The position numbers and the translations under genes were made by a program. 10,937 bases of DNA from Saccoglossus kowalevskii (Eukaryota; Hemichordata; Enteropneusta; Harrimaniidae): assembly GCF_000003605.2 (NCBI RefSeq), contig NW_003151754.1:871241-882177 (forward strand). The letters run 5' to 3'. Each line of letters starts with the position of its first letter. Positions within the stretch are counted from its first letter, which is position 1. Of this stretch, positions 1-7,584 are shown piece after piece. Under the pieces are notes generated by a model. It was not told the origin of the DNA. It made no database searches and saw only the letters and a program-made list of their open reading frames with translations.

Positions 1-259
1 CGCTCATGCGTGGCGCGACGACTACCGCCTTTTAGCAAAATCTCCAAATAAAACATTCTCACATTACAGAAAAAGTAATTTTTAGAATGTTTTGCATAAA
101 TTGGTACACACGGGGACTTGGCAATCTATTCTATTTGTGTGGCTTGTTTCCGGAGTCAATACATAGACGTCCATGACCCAATATAGGACCTCATTCTTGC
201 TTCAAATAATAGAATTGAAACAGTTTGTTAATGTAATGCACATGTCATTAAGGTTATCA

Positions 260-279
260 CCCCATCCCACCCCCACCCC
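260..279 (-). other. G-quadruplex-forming motif (i-motif on the plus strand)
   Basis: The plus strand has four C runs at 260-263, 266-268, 270-274 and 276-279, separated by AT, A and A. On the minus strand this gives four runs of three or more guanines with loops of 2, 1 and 1 bases, which is the canonical intramolecular G-quadruplex pattern with very short loops. The flanks are AT-rich and no gene start is recognised nearby, so any regulatory role is unknown. Confidence 0.7.
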
Positions 280-379
280 TCCGCTCCAAATCACACAAAT
301 ACCTAGATTTATTTCAGTTGATCAGCCAGCTGTGATGTTAATTGTTAATTGGCTTAATTAGCTGATTACTAGCGAATGG

Positions 380-975
380 CTGTGTTATGTCTGTCATCGT
401 TTCGGCCCATTTGAGGATCTGGACGGAACTCGACTCAGTGATTTGGAACTAATTACGAGATAACCGTCGCTATTTGGACTACTATTTCTGACAGTTGGTA
501 TTCGCAGTTATTAATATAGTGAGCGATTAATCGAAAGATATGACGTGTCCAGTACTTAGTGTGATTGGCTGTATGATTGAAGGTTACGCCTTAGAGTCTT
601 AATAATTCTTTGTAATTGGTTAAGGTTTTGAAAGTGAATAAAGAGTTTTTAGTTGGTCTTGGCGAGTACACCAGTACAGACGCAGTCCTGGAGAGTCTTG
701 GGGCGAGTCTTGACGCAGTCTAGATAGAGTCTTGGGTCAGTCTTGCGATAGTCTTGGGGACTTTTCCCCAGGGCGCTGTGTCTTATAGAGTGCTCGACTG
801 ACCGACTAAGACGAGAGTTGAACGTATTTTGTTGTGTGTGTCTTATTTGACTGTAAGGCTTAAAAGACTTTCCCGATCCCGTACCTCAAGGGAACGCGAT
901 AGAGAGATGTGACGAGATTCCCCCCTGGCACGTGTGGAGAACCCAGAAGAGAAGATTTTCCCCATGATACAGCAC
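380..975. mobile_element. Possible LTR-retroelement remnant (CpG-richer block)
   Basis: This block is richer in GC and CpG than its surroundings. It holds an AATAAA at 638-643, short repeated GAGTCTTG words, a segment ACTTTCCCGATCCCGTACC near 868-886, and then CCCCTGGCACGTGTGGAGAACCC near 922-944, where TGG followed by a GC-rich stretch could be a primer-binding site. The order (polyadenylation signal, terminal segment, TGG-type site, GAACCCAGAAGA) resembles the 3' end of a gypsy-type LTR and its leader. No gag or pol reading frame follows and no second LTR is seen in the window. It could equally be an old promoter or exon region. Confidence 0.22.
655..769. repeat. Cluster of degenerate GAGTCTTG/CAGTCTTG repeats
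   Basis: The words GGTCTTGGCGAG, GAGAGTCTTGGGG, GCGAGTCTTGACG, AGAGTCTTGGGTC, CAGTCTTGCG and TAGTCTTGGGG follow each other at short irregular spacing, with CAGTCCTGG and CAGTCTAG as decayed variants. It is an imperfect minisatellite-like cluster with a unit of roughly 10 to 17 bases. It ends in GGGGACTTTTCCCC (756-769), a self-complementary-flanked word resembling a Rel/kB site. Function is unknown; the cluster sits inside the block that may be an LTR. Confidence 0.5.
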
Positions 976-1968
976 TATAGTAATCACAGGATGAAACAAA
1001 ACATGCACATATTTTTTAGCTGCCGAAAATCATACATCAAATGCAAACTATCTTTTTCAACGCAGTTAGGAATAATAATATAAATAGAAGAATTAAGAAA
1101 ATATAATCATTCTGTTGGTCCTGACATAGTTCATTTCACTTCATCAGGTAAGGCATGTGCAACTGAACAAATCTGTGCAGCTTGATTGCATGTTGCCAAT
1201 ATCATCAACGTTTAAAGTGTTGTTTATTCTTCGGTCGAAATATTAATATGTAATTTACAGCGATGATCTCCAGTTACTACCTCAAAATATCTACATCGTG
1301 TAAAGGTGTCTATTACATGTGAATATACTATAAAAGCCAGGCAAAAAATCGAATTCTTTTCAAATAATCATTTGAAACAAGAATAAAAAACATACAAAAT
1401 AAAGAATGCATTCATCAAACTAAATCATGATTTTTTTTATCAGTTAATTGTTATACAAATAGTATACAATTCAACTGCCACAATTTGCAGCAATAAAAAT
1501 ATATTTATTACGGTAACTATGTGTTTTCATATCCCAACATAACCCTCCTACTCTGTTGGTATCATACACATATTTATAAAACTAAAAAACATAGTCTACG
1601 TACGATCTCTGTTAAACATTTACATACGATTTAGAAAGTATCTGAGCGTCCACACATGTAAATGAAAATTATCAATTATCTGCATTGTCACAAGAGAGTC
1701 AATACAGTGACATCACACGTTACTTGTAGCAGTGAAAAAATAATTGTTACGAAATGCTGGAGTGACTTAGTTCGATATGCAATATGTTCAGAACAATATT
1801 TCAGAAATGTATCCTGATGGATAGCTGACATTCGTATTCAGAAACGTGGGCAACTGGATTGCGTATCGGGCTTAGAAAGTTCGCTTGTTGAAACGTTTAT
1901 TGTGTTACAGTCATCGCTTTGGGAAAATGTGGATGTTCCATGTTGATATGTGAAGGGACATGTATTTA
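975..1968. other. AT-rich intergenic stretch with no recognised feature
   Basis: About 1 kb of AT-rich sequence with frequent stops in all frames, scattered A and T runs and no recognisable coding or RNA gene. A TATAAA-containing word near 1329 is expected by chance at this base composition. I see nothing here that I can name. Confidence 0.6.
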
Positions 1969-2025
1969 AACAATAATGAACGACCCGCCAACCCATTATG
2001 GATTGGCGGGTCGTTCATTATTGTT
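1969..2025. repeat. Near-perfect 57-bp palindrome (foldback/cruciform)
   Basis: The left arm (1969-1991) and right arm (2003-2025) are exact reverse complements over 23 bases. The arm core reads AACGACCCGCCAA on the left and TTGGCGGGTCGTT on the right when trimmed around the AATAATG/CATTATT segment. The 11-base centre (1992-2002) is itself mostly self-complementary (CCAT/ATGG), leaving one mismatched pair and a single apex base. A stem this long and exact should form a strong hairpin as RNA or a cruciform as DNA. It lacks the sequence between terminal repeats expected of a full MITE. It might be a foldback-element core or an RNA hairpin; which is not decided here. Confidence 0.9.
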
Positions 2026-2269
2026 ATTATTTTGTAGCGTTGTCATTACCAATGGATTTGCTGCCTCTAAAACGCGGAAAAATTTGGAGAAAAATCTACA
2101 GTGAACGGAATAGTTTCAAAGTCACTGGCCCGTGAATCTGAATAATTTAAAATGTCTTTCTGGAAATTGTTTCCACAATCTCATATGGCAAACTAAGGAA
2201 GAAACTAGTTTTAATCCATCAAATACAATTGTATTGAACTCATTTACATTGCGAGTGAATGAGTGACTG

Positions 2270-2636
2270 ATGTGTGATGTGGAGTAGCATTACAGTGATC
2301 ACCCGAGCGAACGGCACACCGTGACTGGTACCGGGGACTGGTACGCCGTATTGGTGTCCACCGCGGCTTGCACTACACTACGCTAGATTGCCCCCGTGGT
2401 CCAGCTTGATCGACTGTGCATAGGGATGCGTACCCGGGCACATGTACGTAGTTGCATCGTAGATATTATTGGCAACTGTTCTTTCTGTGTAATAGTTATT
2501 TTAAATTTCACGGGAGGGCGGGGATTTGACGAATACTATGAAGCCAAACGTAGCGTAGCGGGCGAACGAACATGACTGGAAAGCCAGTGGGTGTTAGCCA
2601 TCCTAGAAGGAGAACCAACAGTGATTTTAATCTCAC
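2270..2636. other. CpG-richer patch without a recognised gene
   Basis: Compared with both flanks this patch is noticeably richer in G, C and CpG (for example GAGCGAACGG, CCACCGCGGC, GTAGCGTAGCGGGCGAACG). It includes a short direct repeat of GACTGGTAC at about 2322 and 2338. All six frames are interrupted by stops within short distances, and I could not recognise a tRNA or SINE promoter box. It may be a CpG-island-like promoter area leading to the TATA motifs just downstream, or a decayed insertion. Confidence 0.3.
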
Positions 2637-2692
2637 TGTATAAATAAACAGATACACACCTGGGAACACGGATACTTTCATTTATTTATACA
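2637..2692. promoter_or_regulatory. Inverted repeat with two facing TATAAATA motifs
   Basis: TGTATAAATAAA at 2637-2648 is repeated as its exact reverse complement TTTATTTATACA at 2681-2692, with 32 bases between. Each arm contains TATAAATA, a strong match to the eukaryotic TATA box, one on each strand and pointing toward each other. The element sits at the edge of a CpG-richer patch. A promoter is possible but no downstream gene was recognised on either side; an AT-rich inverted repeat of this size can also arise by chance. Confidence 0.3.
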
Positions 2693-2885
2693 AACTGTGC
2701 CCGGACTGTTACATTTACCGGGAGTCGACGCCGAGGAAATAAGAGTCACGTCGGTCTTTCGTCGATCTCGTTTCGCAAATTTTGTAGTACAAAAACAGAA
2801 CAAATTCATCTCTCTGTACTCGTAGACTTACATTATACCCCCATTTCGTTTACCGCATTTGCTTGGATAAATTATCCTCGGTTAG

Positions 2886-3209
2886 TCTCACTTCAACAAC
2901 ACGATAAGGCGAACTAATCAGGAGGCCACCAGGTCAGCAGCATCAGTCGCGGAATCTAGAAGTGCGCGTACTAGATGGAACGCTTCGACCGAACGCGCGT
3001 TAGCGTACAGAGCAGATGACGATGCCTTCAAAATATTGTCTGATTTCGATATTGAAATCCGCTGTTATTGGTTATGGACCGTTTTATTTGATGTCGATTG
3101 TGGTATTAAATACTTGTTATCTAACAATATTTCTTCTTTTTTCAATAGTTTCTTCTTTATTCGTTTTCGAAATCAACATTGTATTCATATCCATGGGACA
3201 GGGCCTTGA
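2886..3209 (+). other. Open stretch without a Met start; possible exon remnant
   Basis: One plus-strand frame stays open for 107 codons from after TAG (2883-2885) to TGA (3207-3209). It encodes AASVAESRSARTRWNASTER early on and RADDDAFKILSDFDIEIR in the middle. It has no ATG in frame, so if coding it would need an upstream exon; the preceding TATCCTCGGTTAG is only a weak acceptor. The minus strand over 2918-3064 is also open and encodes a helix-like peptide (VEAFHLVRALLDSATDAADL). Openness on both strands is mostly explained by the higher GC here. No family is recognised. Confidence 0.12.
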
Positions 3210-4838
3210 TGCTCAATAATGTAATACATTATCGCGAATAATCTGCTGCAATGACGTCATAAAATCCACTGGTATTGATAATACTATAATATAATTCTAT
3301 ATAATCAAGGATTAGTGAATTAAGCTAAGCATGCGTCTAATCACATTGTATGAGTAGTACACTAATGCGATGACTATAGTGCATATGGTACAAATGCAAG
3401 TATCAATTTGATTGGCCAAGTTAACATCTAAAGGTTAATATTTTAGAAAACAATATTTCGCTACTGTAATTGTAGACCTTGTGTTGAATTTTGAATTCAT
3501 GGATGAATTGATGTTATTGCACAATGTATAGACAATGTCAAATATTAAGTAATGCATGGATAATGTGTGCATATAGTGAACGCAAACAATTATAACTGAA
3601 CATCGTGATAATGATATACATGGTATTGGATAGTATGGTTTACTCAGCAATACTAGTGAAACAAATAGAATTGATCTTCAAGTCCCTGTGTCTAAAACTT
3701 TGCAATTAATGCACACTATTAAGAATTTTTAACATCGTGGAGCTAAGATTGAATATATAAAGTTACAAATTAACTGTAGACAAGGATTTAACATTAGAGA
3801 GTACGCGATATGCATGCACAGACAGTCAAAGCAGGATGAAATAAAAAGTACGAAATAATATAATACAGGATTAAGACTTGTGAATTCACAGACTTGGCGA
3901 AATCAAGTGACTCCTGATGACGACAAGAACTTGAAGACCTTACTATGATGATGATTTCACCTGATACTGCTAGAAATGTTGTTGTCAGAAACACATGCAC
4001 GAGAAATAGCCAAAATAAACCAGTGAGTTCACCGTTAATGTGGTGGTGACTGTATATCCACAGAAGCATTGGGTTCAAAATAACACAAATCATTAGTAGA
4101 AATGGATTCACAGTAAATTTAAATGCGATAAAGGTTATTCTGGAACAAGTTACAAACATATGCCTTTATGTTTGACACACAGAAGATGGCGTGGACTTGA
4201 TCTGTCAAAATTCCGCATAGTAGCAGGTCACTACTATAGTATCAGACAGCATGTAATAAAAAATAATTCGAAAATTGATGACGATGTAGAAATTGTCCAA
4301 GCTATAAACAAGATTATGATGCATAAAAAATGTTTACAATCAACAACAGTATACTAAAAGAGAGCGACATGACATTTTAAATGACCAAAAATATGGGTAT
4401 CCATTGTTATATATTTTATTCAATTGAACCTAATTATCCAGTAGATTTAACTAAGTAACAACCTGATTAGTAATATTATATTAATGACGTAAGTTAAAAC
4501 CACCACACGCCCTTACAATTCTCTGAATTGCTCTGAATTATGATTAGTTGTCAATTTATGTAATATATATGTCTGTGGGTATGACCAGTGTATCACAGTA
4601 TGTAGCAGTGTAAAAAACCCTGTCCAGTGTGAGTGCTGTGGGTGCCCTAGCATTAGCAATAATCAGGCCTTACATTGTGACACAGTATGTGTCCTGGTGT
4701 ATGTTCAACCATTCAGCAAACAATTAAAGAAAATAAATATTCTTTCTAAAAATTAATAGGTTATTTCTTACAAGGATTTGTCTGTATTCAATCTAATATC
4801 CGAGCTATAAATTTGTCAATATGATTGCATATGATAGG
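3210..4838. other. AT-rich intergenic region downstream of the pseudogene
   Basis: About 1.6 kb without a supportable gene. A minus-strand frame (3794-4159, 121 codons) is long for this composition and encodes hydrophobic segments, but no family was recognised. Around 4580-4705 the sequence is less AT-rich and has a repeated word (ATCACAGTATGT at about 4591 and ACACAGTATGTG at about 4680) with many CAGTGT words. No poly(T) tract that would mark the poly(A) tail of a minus-strand retrocopy is seen next to 4839. Confidence 0.5.
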
Positions 4839-6688
4839 TTAATCTATTTCACTAATCCTGTTAACGGAGTTGTAATGCAAGGAACTCACGTTGTTCAATA
4901 TATATTCGCCATACAAGTCTGAATAGTTCCCCAATCTCACAGGTTCAGGATTCACCTGTGTTTCCGTGCCATAGAGTACCATGTCCCACCCTAACAAATT
5001 ACCAGAAACGTTGTCTTTGTTTTCAATCTCCAAGCTCCACATACTTTGTGATTTCTCTCCCCAAAGGTGAGTTGTCATAAATGGCCATTTATCAAGTTCA
5101 GTTTCACGAGTATCTAATGCCCTGGTTGACACAATTACTGATCCTGTGCTAGAAGGTGAAATAAGTACCAATGATAAGTCTCCTTATTTAATCAACTTTG
5201 TACTCACAACTACTTGTACGTGTTCTAGATAATTGACTGAGAATTGATCGCCGAAAACACAGCCATCGACTTTCTGAGTGAGAATAATTTTGTTACCTCC
5301 CGGAATCACCCAAGTGTGGTTGTTTTGATATTCACAAATACGCTGTTCTGGTGAGGTTATCCACTGATTTGCCATTCTGACCATATGTTCAGCATCCATC
5401 AATCCAAATCCATACAGATGACTCACCTCATGTCCAGCGGCATTGGTAGTCCATCCTTCCTCGTTGTCTTGAAGATTGTACCGTTTAGAAGTACGCACAA
5501 TGATATGTTGTGCATCACGCTTCCAGTGTCAGTGCTATTATGTCTGCTGCTAATGGAGCTGACGCAGAAGTTCCAGTGTGGTGTTTTGTGCATTTTTGAT
5601 GTTCATCTGTGGAACAGATTTGTCTTTCTCCTGCGTCCCCGCTACTGTAAGTTGTGGCCAGTGCTGAAGCGCATGACTCTGTATAAAATGGCTTAGTTCC
5701 TTTCTCAGTGGCACTGGTAATGCTCACAGTATATATGTTTGTCTGGGAACCATCATAGTTACAATTATCAAAATCCCCACCGTTACCTGCTGCCAACACA
5801 TAGATTGACCTTTTTTCACTACGACCTTTAGATGCACTATCATGCAGAGCTAGGGTTGCAAGTCTTCCAGGTCCTTCCACCGTTTTTCCGTCAGCATTAG
5901 GACCCCAACTTGAGCTGTACACGTCCACATACTGAGAGCGGAAGCTTAATGCAGACGCCTCCAGAGCATCCGTAACTCTGCCATACAAAATACGGATACC
6001 ACCAATGCGGGAATTATATGCTATCCCCCACACCACATATACTTTTGTTGGTCATCATGGCTATCACACCAGCACATCTTGTTCCATGGCTATTAAAATC
6101 GTCTGGTGTGGATCTCGGGTAAGGGTTACTGTCCCGATCATTAAGGTCTGTGCTAGCCTCTTGGTCATAATTACCTATCAAATCGGAGTGGTCAATTTCG
6201 AGGCCATCATCGGCGATTGTGACAACGACATTCTTTCCAGTGTAACCAGCATCCCATGCTTCCTGAACTTTCATCGTGACTCCGTCCCTGTTAATGTACC
6301 ACTAATCAGACCATAATGGATCTGTGAAGCTGTTCATCATATCTCTCTTCTCTCTTTTTATGACCATTTGTTGCTCCATCCATTGTACGTTCTCTTCGTC
6401 ATTTAAACGAGTGCGTGGTCCAGTAGCAGGCCTCTTAGCAATCCGGGGAACGTCGCTGTGTTCGAACAAATGCCAGTTTTCCAGAGAATCAATTGGTCCA
6501 ATATTTCTGGAACCATATTTTTTCAGCCAGATTGTCAGCTACTTCTGGGCCGCCTTGAATGTATACGGCGTATTCATTTGTGTAATTGTCGTAGCAAGCA
6601 GACCCAATGGCGCAGACCCAATGGTGACTGAAAACAGAATTCCCACGAATAACTGTTTCAAACTATACATAATGCAGGTGATCGCCAT
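4839..6688 (-). pseudogene. Furin/kexin-type proprotein convertase pseudogene (peptidase S8B), apparently intronless
   Basis: Intact relatives are calcium-dependent secretory-pathway serine proteases that cut precursor proteins after paired basic residues. Seen in order on the minus strand: a Met start (6688 in frame with 6670; the second has A at -3) with a hydrophobic signal peptide (LFVGILFSVTIGSA); a prodomain with EYAVYIQGGPEVADNLAEK and FEHSDVPR; a KREKR autocleavage site at 6344-6358; then the catalytic domain. That domain has Asp in ADDGLEIDH (6209-6211), His in HGTRCAG (6086-6088), oxyanion Asn in AAGNGG (5782-5784) and Ser in GTSASAP (5566-5568). GHEVSHLYGFGLMDAEHMV leads into a P domain ending in WDMVLYGT; about 30 residues follow, then TAA at 4839-4841. 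No Cys-rich region or membrane anchor is seen. Breaks: 14-bp duplication at 6598-6624, extra A at 6518-6523, TAG at 6302-6304, extra G at 6025-6029, about 20 bp lost near 5518/5519, TAA at 5184-5186. Family identity is very secure; pseudogene status is strong; retrocopy origin is inferred from the absence of introns. Confidence 0.93.
6598..6624 (-). repeat. 14-bp tandem duplication disrupting the convertase prodomain
   Basis: The 13-bp word GCAGACCCAATGG occurs at 6598-6610 and again at 6612-6624, a period of 14. It lies just after the signal peptide. On the minus strand, reading only one copy joins the signal-peptide frame directly to the frame encoding YTNEYAVYIQGG. With both copies present the frame shifts and a TAG is met at 6539-6541. 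This is a simple replication-slippage type duplication and one of the lesions supporting pseudogene status. Confidence 0.85.
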
Positions 6689-7385
6689 CAAACGAAAAAT
6701 GCTGTTCGTAACTGGTTGTTTATATGCCTATCAGAGTATTGTCAACCAAGTGATTATACAAATTGGTTATTTTTCAGTTATACTGTTATATGTGAATATA
6801 ACGTCTGCATTGGATAGCTAAGCTGCCTACACGGACCTAAAATAGTATAATCCTTTGTAACGCCTGACATAACCTGCTACAACAGAGTTATCGGCAAATA
6901 ATAAAAACACACTATTGTTTTGTGCTTAAACTTTTCCGGTATTATTCAAGGTGATTATGTTCTTGGTGTTAAGAAACGTGGATTTTTTTCTAAATTGACA
7001 TTGGAAACGGTTATTTTTTTCATTTTTGCTATGGTGATTATTTTTATATATTTCGGGACGTTTTGTTTAGTTATAACAAATTTCAAAGGATTGACAATCA
7101 ATTTAGTGAGTTTCCAGTGTAATAATAGTCTTTGTTTAGTTTGTATTGTAGCCCAAGACCTGCGGCTAAGCAATACAGATTGCTTGAACAAGTAGAATCA
7201 TACAGTAATTTAATATCACTGTAATTTAAATTAAGTAATATTGTAGTATGTGAGTTCTAGGCTATGTGAAATAACTGTTTTAAATTTCACATTGATCTTC
7301 GATTTTCTACAAACATTACTTATATTGATATTTTCTATATAACATGTATGGCCAAAGTTTCTTAAGTAACAAATTATATAATTTT
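6689..7385. other. AT-rich region upstream of the pseudogene
   Basis: This stretch lies 5' of the minus-strand convertase copy. A TATAAA word occurs on the minus strand at 6719-6724, about 31 bases upstream of the first Met codon. That is too close to the start codon to be convincing as an inherited promoter and may be chance. A plus-strand frame at 6920-7195 encodes a T-rich, hydrophobic peptide without recognisable family features. No exon of the convertase was found here. Confidence 0.4.
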
Positions 7386-7584
7386 GATCAGTCACGTGGT
7401 TTGGCCGCCGTTGTTGTTGCTTTTGCCTGTCAACTTGATATTTTGTATGTAGCTCGTGTAAGCAAATTCTTCTTACGGGAAAATATTGTTGATCAGTCAC
7501 GTTGTTTCTCTGCCATCTTAGATTTCTGAAAACAATATCTCACGTGGATGTTTTAACTGGTCAACTTGTTATTTTGCATGTAGC
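7386..7584. repeat. Degenerate tandem/direct repeats (GATCAGTCACGT; TCAACTTG-TATTTTG)
   Basis: GATCAGTCACGT occurs at 7386-7397 and 7491-7502, 105 bases apart. A second word, TCAACTTGATATTTTGTATG (from 7430), recurs as TCAACTTGTTATTTTGCATG (from 7561), 131 bases apart, each followed by TAGC. The two pairs are in the same order, so the block appears to be two diverged copies of a unit of about 105 to 131 bases, with an indel between the paired words. It does not encode a recognisable protein. Confidence 0.6.

Noticed and set aside
3794-4159. Minus-strand 121-codon hydrophobic frame with membrane-like segments
   Set aside because: Long for this composition but hydrophobicity follows from T-rich codons; no receptor or transporter motif is convincing, and no neighbouring exon is seen.
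5184-6304. Alternative genetic code in which TAA and TAG encode Gln
   Set aside because: Both in-frame stops could be read as Gln, but the copy also has frameshifts and a deletion, which a different code does not explain.
6626-6645. Splice acceptor (TTCTGTTTTCAG) inside the signal peptide on the minus strand
   Set aside because: The same bases encode a continuous hydrophobic signal peptide that starts with Met upstream, so an intron end is not needed.
4839-6688. Functional convertase whose breaks are all sequencing errors
   Set aside because: Two lesions are in homopolymers, but the 14-bp duplication, the roughly 20-bp deletion and two in-frame stops are not typical sequencing errors.
5385-6821. 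Plus-strand open frames at 5385-5696, 6005-6316 and 6324-6821
   Set aside because: They run antisense to the convertase similarity. Their peptides show no family features, whereas the minus strand gives a clear S8B protein.
6920-7195. Plus-strand 91-codon frame with a Phe/Ile-rich segment
   Set aside because: Composition-driven peptide from T-rich DNA with no recognisable family; the opposite strand is also open here.
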